Part shown: positions 30,597-38,828 of the stretch, piece after piece
How the letters are laid out: each line of letters starts with the position of its first letter
Position numbering within the stretch: the stretch's first letter is position 1
DNA from: Opitutaceae bacterium
Lineage (GTDB): Bacteria > Verrucomicrobiota > Verrucomicrobiia > Opitutales > Opitutaceae
Assembly (NCBI GenBank): GCA_023269585.1
Contig: JAHFTC010000027.1
Location: 1 to 39,485, forward strand
Length of the DNA stretch: 39,485 bases
Direction of reading: 5' to 3'
The notes under the pieces: generated by a model
What the model was told of the DNA's origin: nothing
What the model saw: the letters and a program-made list of their open reading frames with translations, nothing else
Database searches by the model: none
Translations under genes and position numbers: made by a program

Positions 30597-31519
30597 CCGC
30601 CTCCGCCCACCACCCGCGCAATCCGGGCCCCAGCTGGGGGTATTGGTTTCTGCGCACGGCCGACCGGTTTGTGCCCGAGTTCGCCTACCGGCCGGTGCGG
30701 GCGTTCGGCACGTTCATCGCGTTGCTCGGCATGCCGGTGCAGCGCCGGCACTCGCGCGAGTATCTCGCCGCGGTGCTGGGCCGGCGTCCGCGGTTCCGCG
30801 AGGTCTTTCGCCATTTCTTTGCCTTCGAGGAGACGTTGCTGACCAAGCTGCGGGTGCTCAACGGCCGGCCGCATCGCACCGTCTACGCGCCCGGGGCCGA
30901 CGATTTCCGCGCCTGGCTCGAGCGCGGCGGACCGGCGCTGCTCGGCACCTTCCACCTCGGCGTATCGGATCTTCAAGGCTGCCAGATCGGCGCCTATGAC
31001 CACCTGCACGTGTACGTGGTGCGGCAGCGGGTGGGCAACTCGTACGACACCGACAAGCTCGCCGAGCGGTTCGGGGGGCGGCTGCATTTCCTCTGGGTGA
31101 ACGAACCGGGCGAGCTGCTCTTCGCCTTGAAGGACGCCGCGGCCACGCCGGCGGCGATCGCGCTGCAGTGCGATCGGGTGGAGTTCGCCGCGCGCACGGA
31201 GGCGTTCGAGTTTCTGGGGGCGCGCCGGCTGTTTCCCTTCACCATCTATCATCTCGCACTCATCTTCGGCCGGCCGGTGCTGTTCTCCGTCGGCGTGCCG
31301 GAGGGTCCCGATCTCGCCACGCTGCATGCCTCGCCGCGGTTTGATCCGATTCCCGGGGAGGCGCGCGAGGCGGCGCTGGCCCGGGCCCGGCTGCATTTTC
31401 AGGCGTTCCTGCGGCAGGTGGAGGCGCTGCTGCGGCGCGATCCGTATCTGTGGTTCAATTTCACGCCGCTCAACCCGGTGGTGCCGGACGCACCCGCGGC
31501 GCCGGGGGCCGCCGCATGA
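30587..31519 (+). CDS. LpxL/HtrB-like lysophospholipid acyltransferase
   Basis: A 310-residue acyltransferase of the LpxL-type family. An amphipathic N-terminus (WGYWFLRTADRFVPEFAYRP) leads to the catalytic GTFHLGVSDLQG with its HLGVSD (HX4D) motif about residue 124-129. VYVVRQRVGNSYDTDKLAER, AAIALQCDRVEFAARTEAFE and FLGARRLFPFTIYHLALIFG make the rest of the domain. In aryl polyene clusters similar proteins are thought to attach the polyene acyl chain to a lipid or sugar acceptor at the membrane. The ATG at 30587 overlaps the previous stop by 10 bases; the PlsC-like gene starts within its TGA (ATGA). Confidence 0.85.
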   Translation: MAVTASAHHPRNPGPSWGYWFLRTADRFVPEFAYRPVRAFGTFIALLGMPVQRRHSREYLAAVLGRRPRFREVFRHFFAFEETLLTKLRVLNGRPHRTVYAPGADDFRAWLERGGPALLGTFHLGVSDLQGCQIGAYDHLHVYVVRQRVGNSYDTDKLAERFGGRLHFLWVNEPGELLFALKDAAATPAAIALQCDRVEFAARTEAFEFLGARRLFPFTIYHLALIFGRPVLFSVGVPEGPDLATLHASPRFDPIPGEAREAALARARLHFQAFLRQVEALLRRDPYLWFNFTPLNPVVPDAPAAPGAAA

Positions 31520-32259
31520 TCCGCCGGGCGGTCGCGGTCGGGGCGTATTTGTTCTCCTGGTCCGCCTTCTGTGTCGGAGGCCTGGTGCTCAACCTGGGCT
31601 GCCTGCCGTTGCTGCTGTGGCCGCGGGCGCCCACGGGTGGCGCCTGGATGCGGCGGGTGTTGCGCTGGCTGTTTGCGCGCTGGCTGCGCCTGATGGATGT
31701 CACCGGCGTGGTGCGGGTGGTCTGGCGCGGTTTCGAGACGCCGCCGGCCCCGGGGGCGGTGTTCATCGCCAACCACCCGACGCTGATCGATGCGTTCCTG
31801 CTGCTGGCGCAGCTGCCCGATGCGATCTGCATCTTCAAGCCGGCGCTGCTGCGCAATCCCGGCATCGGCGCGGCCGCGGTGCTCGCGGGCTATGTCGGCG
31901 GGGTGCCCGGGGTGGATCTCGTGCGCGAGGTGGCGACCAAGATCGCGGCGGGCCAGTCGCTGCTGATTTTTCCCGAGGGCACGCGGACCGAGCCCGGGCT
32001 CGCCCTGAACCCCCTGCGCCCTGGCTTCGCGCTCATCGCGGCGCGGGCGCAGGCGCCGGTGCAGTTGTTTCGCATCGTGGCGCCTCCCGGGTTGGTGCCG
32101 AAGGGTCGGCCGTCGTGGCGCCTGCCTCCCGTCCTGCCCGCCGTGGTGGAGATCACCCTCGATCGCTGCTGGCCGCACGACCCCGCGCGTTCGCCGGCGG
32201 AGTTGACCGCCGAGGTGCAGCGCCATCTGCTGGCCCACTTGCCTGACCGAAAGAGATGA
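31516..32259 (+). CDS. PlsC-like 1-acylglycerol-3-phosphate acyltransferase family protein
   Basis: A 247-residue protein with an N-terminal membrane span (GAYLFSWSAFCVGGLVLNLG), then a PlsC domain: IANHPTLIDAFLLLAQLP (catalytic NHX4D about residue 95-102), LLIFPEGTRTEPGLALNPLR (substrate-binding FPEGTR about 155) and RPGFALIAARAQAPVQLF. It overlaps the upstream acyltransferase by ATGA and the downstream glycosyltransferase by four bases. A second acyltransferase points to a lipid-anchored product. Confidence 0.9.
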   Translation: MIRRAVAVGAYLFSWSAFCVGGLVLNLGCLPLLLWPRAPTGGAWMRRVLRWLFARWLRLMDVTGVVRVVWRGFETPPAPGAVFIANHPTLIDAFLLLAQLPDAICIFKPALLRNPGIGAAAVLAGYVGGVPGVDLVREVATKIAAGQSLLIFPEGTRTEPGLALNPLRPGFALIAARAQAPVQLFRIVAPPGLVPKGRPSWRLPPVLPAVVEITLDRCWPHDPARSPAELTAEVQRHLLAHLPDRKR

Positions 32260-33023
32260 ATACCGCCACGCATCTGGTGCTTATCCCGTCGTACAACACC
32301 GGCGGGGCGCGCCTGCTCGCGACGGTGCGGGAGGCGCTCGCCCAGTGGCCGGACGTGTGGGTGGTGGTCGACGGCAGCACCGATCAGAGCGCGACGGGGG
32401 TGGTCGCGCTGGCGCAGACCGAGTTGCGGCTGCGGGTGCTGATCCAGCCGCGCAACGGCGGCAAGGGCGCGGCGGTGCTCGCGGGCGCGGAGGCCGCGCT
32501 GGCGGCCGGGTTCACCCATGCGCTGGTGATGGATGCCGACGGCCAGCATCCCGCCGACCGCATCGGCGACTTCATGCGCGCCTCGCAAGACGAGCCCGCG
32601 GCGCTCGTGCTCGGGCGCCCGGTGTTCGGTCCGGAGGCGCCGCTCGTGCGGCTGAAGGGCCGGCAGCTCAGTGTGGGGCTGGTGCATTTTGAGACGGGCG
32701 GGGCGGGCATCGACGATCCGCTTTTCGGATTCAGGGTCTACCCGCTCGCGGCGACGGTGCGTGTCCTGCGGCGCACACGGTTCGCCCGGCGCTACGACTT
32801 CGACCCCGAGGTGGCGGTGCGGTTGTTCTGGGCGGGCACGCCGATGCGCAACCTCCCCGCGGCCTGCCGCTACCTTTCGCGTGCGGAGGGCGGCGTCTCG
32901 CATTACCATTATCTGCGCGACAACCTCCGCATGGTCTGGCTGCACACCCGCCTGATCGTGGAACTGCTGCTCGGCCGCTGGGTCTCGGTGGGGAAGGCGC
33001 GCCGCCACTCTCGAATCGCATGA
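32256..33023 (+). CDS. Family 2 glycosyltransferase
   Basis: A 255-residue GT-A fold enzyme: LVLIPSYNTGGARLLATVRE, VVVDGSTDQSATGVV, RNGGKGAAVLAGAEAA and the metal-binding ALVMDADGQHPAD (DxD-type, about residue 90-100). GAGIDDPLFGFRVYPLAATV and RYDFDPEVAVRLFWAGTP complete the DPM1/GT2-like domain. No transmembrane helices are evident, so it should work on the cytosolic face. In aryl polyene clusters GT2 proteins are proposed to add a sugar to the lipid anchor. Start overlaps the previous gene by four bases, and its stop overlaps the next one by four. Confidence 0.9.
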   Translation: MNTATHLVLIPSYNTGGARLLATVREALAQWPDVWVVVDGSTDQSATGVVALAQTELRLRVLIQPRNGGKGAAVLAGAEAALAAGFTHALVMDADGQHPADRIGDFMRASQDEPAALVLGRPVFGPEAPLVRLKGRQLSVGLVHFETGGAGIDDPLFGFRVYPLAATVRVLRRTRFARRYDFDPEVAVRLFWAGTPMRNLPAACRYLSRAEGGVSHYHYLRDNLRMVWLHTRLIVELLLGRWVSVGKARRHSRIA

Positions 33024-33667
33024 AACGAATTTCGCTCCTCGCCCTCCTCCTGACGTTTGCCGCCGCGGCCGCCGCGGCCGTGCCGACCGCGCCCGGACCG
33101 GAGCTGATCGCCGGCGAAAACGACGCCGCGTGGCAGCCGCTCTTCGCCACGCTTGCAGCCCAGGGCGGGGTGCATTCGACGTTCACCGAGCAGCGCTGGT
33201 TCAGCGTGAAGAAGACGCCGGTGGTGTTGCACGGGGAGTTGCGCCACTCCGCGGCACTGGGCCTGAGCCTGCGCTACACGCAGCCCGAGGAGCAGTTGCT
33301 GGTGGTCGACGCGAAAGGGCTGCTCATGCGCAACGCGCAGGGCCGCACGCGCGCCATGGCGGCCGACCCGAAGGCGCCGCGTATCGACGCCGCGCTGCTG
33401 CCGGTGCTGCGCTTCGACCTGCCGGCGCTGCTGCAGCTCTTCACGCTGCGCGCCGCACGCGACGGCGAGGACTGGCGGCTCGATTTCACCCCGCGCACGC
33501 CGGAACTCGCGCGCAGCCTGAGCGCGCTCACCGTCGAGGGAGCGGGGGAGAGCGTGCGCCGGCTCGAGTTCCGTCGCTCGGCCAAGCAGCGCGTGGAGGT
33601 GCTCATCGAGACGACGCAGACCGGCGTGACGTTCACCGCCGAGGAAGCGAAGCGGTTCTTCCGCTGA
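33020..33667 (+). CDS. LolA-like periplasmic carrier
   Basis: A 215-residue secreted protein: signal peptide KRISLLALLLTFAAAAAAAV with cleavage probably at ..AAA-V/P, then an open beta-barrel typical of LolA-like carriers, with GVHSTFTEQRWFSVKKTPVV, LSLRYTQPEEQLLVVDAKGL, LRFDLPALLQLFTLRA and DGEDWRLDFTP. Such proteins move lipidated molecules across the periplasm to the outer membrane. A LolA-like gene next to an MMPL gene is a hallmark of aryl polyene clusters. It sits between GT2 (overlap) and the exporter (4-bp gap). Confidence 0.82.
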   Translation: MKRISLLALLLTFAAAAAAAVPTAPGPELIAGENDAAWQPLFATLAAQGGVHSTFTEQRWFSVKKTPVVLHGELRHSAALGLSLRYTQPEEQLLVVDAKGLLMRNAQGRTRAMAADPKAPRIDAALLPVLRFDLPALLQLFTLRAARDGEDWRLDFTPRTPELARSLSALTVEGAGESVRRLEFRRSAKQRVEVLIETTQTGVTFTAEEAKRFFR

Positions 33668-33671
33668 ATCC

Positions 33672-36005
33672 ATGGAACCAGCACGACAGAAGTGGACGGC
33701 GCGGGCGCTGCTGGCGCTCGGCGCGGCGCTGGGCCTGCTCTGGCTCGCGCGTCTCGACTATGCCGCGAAGCTCTCGACCGATGTGCTCGATCTCATCCCG
33801 GGGGCGGAGCGTTCGCCGGAGCTCGCGCTCGCCCGCTCGCTCGCCGCGGACCGGCAGGCGCGGGTGGCGTTGTTCGCCCTGCGGGCGGATGACGCGGAGC
33901 GGCGCGAGCGGGCGGCGGAGTTATTCATCACAACGCTGCGTGCGGAGCCGGCGTTTGCCGAGGTGCGCCCGCTGGGGGACACCGGTCCGCGCGATGCGCT
34001 CGGGAAACAGCTTTTCGCCCAACGGCTCGAGCTGCTGCTCCCCGGCTGGTTGGCGCGGCAGCGTCGCGCCCACGCCGCGACGGCGCCCGGCCAGCCGTGG
34101 CCGGCATGGTTGGCGGAGCGCACCGCGACGGAGCTCGAGGCATTCTTGGCGCAACCGGAGGCGGTGGCGTTCCAGGAATTGGTGCCCGCCGATCCGCTGT
34201 TGTTGTTGCCCGGACTGGCGACGGAGCTGGCCGGTTTCGCGGAGCCGAAGAGCACCGAAGGCGACCGGAGCCTGATCTGGGCGCGCACGAGCGCGGCGCC
34301 GCTGAGCGAAGCGGGGCAGGGGCCGGTGCTCGCCGCGGTGGAGCGCGCGCTCACGGCGGCGCGGACGGTCGCACCCGAGGCGCAGCTGCAGTGGGCGGCG
34401 ATCGGGCGCTTCGCAGCGGAGAACCGTCGCCGCATCGAGGGCGAGATGGCGTCGCTGAACCTGTTCTCGCTGGCGGCCGTGCTCGGTGTGGCGGCGCTGT
34501 GCCTGCGGCGCCTGTGGCAGGCGGTGCACCTCGTGCCGGTCGTGCTCGGTGCGCTGCTCGGCGCGTGGGTGGGCGTGACGATGGTCTTCGATCGCGTGCA
34601 CGTGCTGGTGTTCGTCGTCGGTTCGCTGCTGGGCGGCGTGGCGATCGACTATGGCTTCTATCTCTACCTGCAACCGGCGCAACGCGCGGGGGAGCTGTAT
34701 GGGGAGAAGGTGCGGCGGTTGATCAAGCCGCTGCTGGCCAGTGCGCTCACCACGGTGCTCGGGTTCTCGCTGCTGTTCTTCTCGGAGCTGCCGCTGATCC
34801 GGCAACTCGGCCTGTTCGTGAGCTGCGGTCTGATCGCGGCGCTGGTGACCGCGCTGCTCTGGTTCGCCCAGCTCGCGCGTCCGTACACCGAAACCCGGGC
34901 GTTCGCCCGGGTGCGGTTGCGCGGCGCCCATCCGGCGTGGCGCCTCGGAGCGCGGGCGCTGCTGCTGCTCGGCGCGGTGGTGGCGCTGCTGGGCCCGTGG
35001 CGCCTGCACTGGCGCGATGATATCCGTGAGCTGGAGTCGATGCCCGCCGCCCTGCGGGCCGAGGCGCAGGAGGTGCGAGCGCTTTTCGGCGACACGCCGT
35101 CCCGCACCGTCTATCTCACACGCGGGGCGACGCCGGCGGCGGCGCGCGAGGCGCAGGGGCGTTTTCTCGACTGGCACGCACGGCAGTTCGCGGGGTCTCC
35201 GGTGGCGTCGCTCGGGCTCGCGGTCCCCACGCCGGACGAATGGCGCGCGGCGGCGGCGGAGCGCGCGGCGTTGGCGGAGTTTGCGCCGGCCTTGCGTGCG
35301 GCGCTGGAGCGGCACGGTTTCGAGGCGGGCGAGTTTGGCCCGTTCGACACGGCGTGGGAGGCGTGGCTGACCGCGCCGGCGGGCGAGCTCGACACCGCCG
35401 TGCGCACGCTGGCGGCGGCGTTGCAGGGGCCGCTGGCGCTGTCGTTGGCGACCGAGCCCGGCGCGAGCTGGTTCGTGGGCGTGGCGGAGCATCCGCCCGG
35501 GGCGGAGCCGCCGGCGGAGTTGGCGACGGTGGGGCTCGACCAGCTGCAGTCGTTCAACCGGTTGTTCAGCCGCTACCGGGTGTCGGCGCTGCAACTCAGC
35601 GCGCTCGGGCTGGGTCTGGTGGGCCTGAGCGTGTTCGTGCTCTACGGGCTGCGACGCGGGCTGCGCATCTTCGCGCTGCCGGCGGGCTCGTGCCTGTTCG
35701 CGTTCGGCGCGCTCGGCGTGGCGGGCGAGACGCTGAACCTGTTCCACCTGCTCGGCGCGTTCCTCGGCGTGTGCCTGAGCCACAACTACGCAATCTTCAC
35801 CGCGGAGAACACCGCGCGCGGCGACGAGCCGCCGCCCTCGATCCGCCTCTCGGCGCTGACGACCGCGGCGTCGTTCGGGGTGCTGGCGCTGAGCTCGATC
35901 CCGGTGGTCGCCGCGCTCGGCACGATGGTGGCGCTGATCGTGACGGCGGCGCTGGCGGGCGTGGAACTCGCCCCGCTCGCGCGCCGGCGCGATGTTCGGA
36001 CTTGA
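33672..36005 (+). CDS. MMPL/RND-family exporter
   Basis: A 777-residue polytopic protein. One N-terminal span (ALLALGAALGLLWLARLDYA, about 12-30) and a periplasmic loop, then a first cluster of spans around residues 258-400 (LNLFSLAAVLGVAALCLRRL, VVLGALLGAWVGVTMVF, FVVGSLLGGVAIDYGFYLYL, LLASALTTVLGFSLLFFS), and a second around 635-765 (LGLGLVGLSVFVLYGLRRGL, LLGAFLGVCLSHNYAIFTAE, ALTTAASFGVLALSSIPVVA). The GGVAIDYGFYLYL segment is the MMPL/RND motif. In aryl polyene systems (ApeK) such pumps move the lipid-linked product over the inner membrane. Translation is coupled to LolA-like and rSAM genes by short gaps. Confidence 0.9.
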   Translation: MEPARQKWTARALLALGAALGLLWLARLDYAAKLSTDVLDLIPGAERSPELALARSLAADRQARVALFALRADDAERRERAAELFITTLRAEPAFAEVRPLGDTGPRDALGKQLFAQRLELLLPGWLARQRRAHAATAPGQPWPAWLAERTATELEAFLAQPEAVAFQELVPADPLLLLPGLATELAGFAEPKSTEGDRSLIWARTSAAPLSEAGQGPVLAAVERALTAARTVAPEAQLQWAAIGRFAAENRRRIEGEMASLNLFSLAAVLGVAALCLRRLWQAVHLVPVVLGALLGAWVGVTMVFDRVHVLVFVVGSLLGGVAIDYGFYLYLQPAQRAGELYGEKVRRLIKPLLASALTTVLGFSLLFFSELPLIRQLGLFVSCGLIAALVTALLWFAQLARPYTETRAFARVRLRGAHPAWRLGARALLLLGAVVALLGPWRLHWRDDIRELESMPAALRAEAQEVRALFGDTPSRTVYLTRGATPAAAREAQGRFLDWHARQFAGSPVASLGLAVPTPDEWRAAAAERAALAEFAPALRAALERHGFEAGEFGPFDTAWEAWLTAPAGELDTAVRTLAAALQGPLALSLATEPGASWFVGVAEHPPGAEPPAELATVGLDQLQSFNRLFSRYRVSALQLSALGLGLVGLSVFVLYGLRRGLRIFALPAGSCLFAFGALGVAGETLNLFHLLGAFLGVCLSHNYAIFTAENTARGDEPPPSIRLSALTTAASFGVLALSSIPVVAALGTMVALIVTAALAGVELAPLARRRDVRT

Positions 36006-36040
36006 GCCCGCCGCCGCTTCCCCCCACCGAAAACCTCGAC

Positions 36041-37465
36041 ATGCCGCCCACCGCTTCCGAGTCGGCGCCCGCGCGGGTGCTGCTCGTCAACCTCAACAGC
36101 TACGACCAGCCGTACCCGGTTTATCCGGTCGGCCTGGCCTACATCGACGGAGCCTTGCGGGCGGCGGGGCAGGTGACCGGGGTCTGGGACGCGCGGATTT
36201 CCACGGAGACGTTGGAGGAGGCGTTGGCGCGGTTCCGGCCGGACTTTGTCGGGCTGTCGATGCGCAACATCGACAACGTGCAGTGCCACAACCCGAAGTC
36301 GTTCATCCACGAGCTGGTCGGGTTCTGCCGGCGGGTGCGGGCGGCGACGAACGCGCCGCTCATCCTCGGCGGGAGCGGGTTCTCGGTCTTCCCCCGTGAG
36401 ATCTTCCAGCTCGGCGGCATCGACTACGGCATCCATGGCGCGGGCGAGCGCACGCTGGTGCGGCTGGTCGCGGCGCTGCGGGCCGGCGGGGGTGAGGCGG
36501 CGCTGGGCGCGATCGCGGGCCTGGTCTTCCGCGGGGCCGACGGCGCGGTGCGGGCGGTGCCGTGCAACGCCGAGGACACGGCGTTCACCACGGAGCCGCA
36601 CCACGACCCGGAGCTGATGCGCGCCTACCTCGCGCAGGGCTCGCTGCCGGGCGTGCAGACGCAGCGCGGCTGCCCGCTGCACTGCTGCTACTGCACGTAT
36701 CCGCTGATCGAGGGCAGCCGCAGCCGGTTTCTGGGCGGCGAGCGGGTGGTCGAGGAGCTCCGGCGGCTCTCGGCGCTCGGCGTGAAGTTCGTGTTCTTTG
36801 TCGATTCGGTTTTCAACACTCGCGCCGACCACGTGGCGGAGGTGTGCGAGGCGCTGATCCGCGCCGATCTCAACATGGAGTGGGAGTGTTTCCTGCGACC
36901 GCGCGGCGTGACCCGCGAACTGCTCCAGCTCATGAAGCGGGCGGGGCTGAGCCATATCGAGTTCGGCTCCGACAGCTTCGCAGACTCTGTGCTGGGCAGC
37001 TACGGGAAGAGTTTCACCTTCGACGACATCCGGCGGGCCAGTGAGGAGGCGCATGCGCTGGGGTTGCACTACAGCCACTTCATCATCTTCGGCGGGCCGG
37101 GCGAGACGCGGGCGAGTGTCGAGGAAACGCTCGCGCGGGCGCGGACGCTGCCCGGGGCGTTCTACTTCGGCACGATCGGGATGCGCATCTATCCGGAGAC
37201 GCCGTTGTGGCGGCAGCTCGCGCCGGAGGCGCAGGGTGAAACGGCGGCGGACTACCTCGTCGAACCCCGTTTCTATCTGGCGCCGGAGTTGACGTTGGCG
37301 TCGCTCCACGGGCGGCTGCGAGAACACCAGAAGCAGAACCCCAACTGGATTGTGGGGGATCCGCCGCTGGCGTTCGTGGAGACGATGGACAAGCTGCGCC
37401 GGCGTGGTGTGCGCGGCCCGATGTGGGAGTACGCCGAGCTGCTGCAGCGCATGCAGCGCACCTAG
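36041..37465 (+). CDS. B12-binding-domain radical SAM protein (second)
   Basis: A 474-residue enzyme with the order of lipid-biosynthesis B12-binding radical SAM proteins. The N-terminal part (VLLVNLNSYDQPYPVYPVGL, AYIDGALRAAGQV, FVGLSMRNIDNVQCHNPKSF) is a cobalamin-type domain without the DxHxxG His. Radical SAM: Cys211, Cys215 and Cys218 in TQRGCPLHCCYCTYPLIEG, IEFGSDSFADSVLGSYGKSF, FIIFGGPGETRASVEETL. It ends the operon 35 bp after the MMPL stop. Compared with the first radical SAM protein, the two differ in length and barrel detail, so they are not recent duplicates. Likely reaction: methylation or other C-H chemistry on the lipid, aryl or polyene part (inference). Confidence 0.88.
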   Translation: MPPTASESAPARVLLVNLNSYDQPYPVYPVGLAYIDGALRAAGQVTGVWDARISTETLEEALARFRPDFVGLSMRNIDNVQCHNPKSFIHELVGFCRRVRAATNAPLILGGSGFSVFPREIFQLGGIDYGIHGAGERTLVRLVAALRAGGGEAALGAIAGLVFRGADGAVRAVPCNAEDTAFTTEPHHDPELMRAYLAQGSLPGVQTQRGCPLHCCYCTYPLIEGSRSRFLGGERVVEELRRLSALGVKFVFFVDSVFNTRADHVAEVCEALIRADLNMEWECFLRPRGVTRELLQLMKRAGLSHIEFGSDSFADSVLGSYGKSFTFDDIRRASEEAHALGLHYSHFIIFGGPGETRASVEETLARARTLPGAFYFGTIGMRIYPETPLWRQLAPEAQGETAADYLVEPRFYLAPELTLASLHGRLREHQKQNPNWIVGDPPLAFVETMDKLRRRGVRGPMWEYAELLQRMQRT

Positions 37466-37576
37466 AGGCTTGGTGAGCCGGTCGCCATCGCCTCACGAAT
37501 GAGTGCTGCGATGGCTGCGTTGAATGGTGGGCCAACGATCTCGCCGGCCTGCGATGCCGTTCACCGAGTCAGTGGT

Positions 37577-37960
37577 TCAGTCGCGTAGCTCCTGCTGGAT
37601 CTCACTGAGGATGCGCTGCGAAACGGGTTTGTCGCCGAAGGCGCCCACCCGGATGTCGATACGGGTCTGTACCGGGGTGACGGAGGTGATCGTGATCTCG
37701 ATCTTCTCGTCGCGCGCGGTCTTGGCGGTCGCGACGCCGGAGAGAGCGTCGGCCTTGATCGCGATTTCGGCGAACTGGAGGTTCTTCAGCGCCTTGGTCG
37801 TGGCCTTTACGGTGCGGTCGAGTGGGGCGTCGACGGTGGTCTGGAGCGCGTCGCGCACCCAAGCGACGGCGTCGCCGGTGGCTTCGCGGACGTGCACGCA
37901 GGCCCCGAGGGCGAAGGGAACGATCCCGAGGAGAAGGAGCGGCAGGTGTCGGTGTGTCAT
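37577..37960 (-). CDS. Small lipoprotein, DUF3568-like
   Basis: A 127-residue lipoprotein: signal LPLLLLGIVPFALGA with lipobox FALGAC (Cys20), then VHVREATGDAVAWVRDALQT, TVDAPLDRTVKATTKALKNL, GVATAKTARDEKIEITITSV and RIDIRVGAFGDKPVSQRILS with EIQQELRD. This is the layout of DUF3568-type proteins, small alpha-beta lipoproteins of unknown role. It is convergent with the second radical SAM gene (111 bp apart) and on the same strand as the ligase-family gene upstream of it (109 bp). Confidence 0.78.
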   Translation of the reverse strand: MTHRHLPLLLLGIVPFALGACVHVREATGDAVAWVRDALQTTVDAPLDRTVKATTKALKNLQFAEIAIKADALSGVATAKTARDEKIEITITSVTPVQTRIDIRVGAFGDKPVSQRILSEIQQELRD

Positions 37961-38069
37961 CGTGGTAAGGTTTCGATCAGGCTGGGACCGACGGGGCAAA
38001 CGGAAGTTCGGGCCGCGGGCGGTTGAACAGTCTTCTGACGATCGCAGGGCCCTCCGCGTTTGCGCCGTC

Positions 38070-38828
38070 TCACCGGTACTCGATCCATTCGGACGTCGAG
38101 TACTGGTCGAGGAGGGCCTGCTCCTCGTCGTAGTTGAATTCCGGCCAGCCGGGGTGCTCGATCGTGGCGGCGAGGGCGGCGGCGAGGCGGGCGGTGAAGG
38201 AGTCGTGAAACTGGTCCCAATCGACCGGTGCGGCGCAGGAGGGTTTCCAGAGCGAGCCCTGCAGGAGCAGGCCGTGCTTGTTCCGTTTCTGGGCGGCGCC
38301 GGCGATCTTCTCGCGGCTGCGGGCGTGGACGACGTCGAAGATCTCCGCGCGCTGGAAGCACACGCCGGCCGGGGCGGCGGTTGGCGCGCCCGCGACGATG
38401 CCGACGGGCGAGGGGGCCGCGGGTTCGGCCTCGTCGGCGGTGGCGGCGCGTTTCTCGAGTTCGGCGGGGATGGCTTGTTCGACGAGGGCGTCGGCGAGGG
38501 CTTGGTGGACGATGCGGTAGCTCTCGGTGGCGCGGGCGTCGTAGAGCGGGTGGCCGCGCGGGACGACGAGGGCGTAGGTCCAGTCGTCGGTGTGGTCGAC
38601 GACCCCGCCGCCGGTGGTGCGGCGGCAGAGGTCGCGGGCGTCGGCCGGGAGGCGCGTGCGCACGAAGGCGATCTTCTGGCTGTAGCCGAATGTCCACGCC
38701 GGCCCGCGCCAGCCATAGTGGCGGAAGCGCGCGGCGGTGGCGCGCGGGTAGCGCTGGAGCAGGAGGAAGTCGTGCGCCATGTTCTCCGGGGCGTTGCCGG
38801 TGCGGACCGGGAGGACGTCGAGGATCAT
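38070..38828 (-). CDS. Lipoate/biotin protein ligase-family protein
   Basis: A 252-residue protein of the BPL/LPL catalytic-domain superfamily. It has GYSQKIAFVRTRLPADARDL, CRRTTGGGVVDHTDDWTYAL (the RRxTGGG nucleotide loop, about residue 66-75), LVVPRGHPLYDARATESYRI, CFQRAEIFDVVHARSREKIA with GAAQKRNKHGLLLQGSL, corresponding to the substrate and Lys strands. The superfamily joins lipoate, biotin or octanoate to carrier proteins. This branch is the short single-domain LplA/LipM-like form; which acid it uses is not visible. The ATG at 38828 is chosen because the MILDVLPV-NAPENMAHD start is conserved; a longer open frame upstream is repeat DNA. Confidence 0.82.
   Translation of the reverse strand: MILDVLPVRTGNAPENMAHDFLLLQRYPRATAARFRHYGWRGPAWTFGYSQKIAFVRTRLPADARDLCRRTTGGGVVDHTDDWTYALVVPRGHPLYDARATESYRIVHQALADALVEQAIPAELEKRAATADEAEPAAPSPVGIVAGAPTAAPAGVCFQRAEIFDVVHARSREKIAGAAQKRNKHGLLLQGSLWKPSCAAPVDWDQFHDSFTARLAAALAATIEHPGWPEFNYDEEQALLDQYSTSEWIEYR

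Noticed and set aside
33921-35783. A 620-codon minus-strand open frame inside the exporter gene
   Set aside because: Arg/Gln/His-rich reverse of the MMPL gene; the plus-strand protein has clear membrane segments and motifs.
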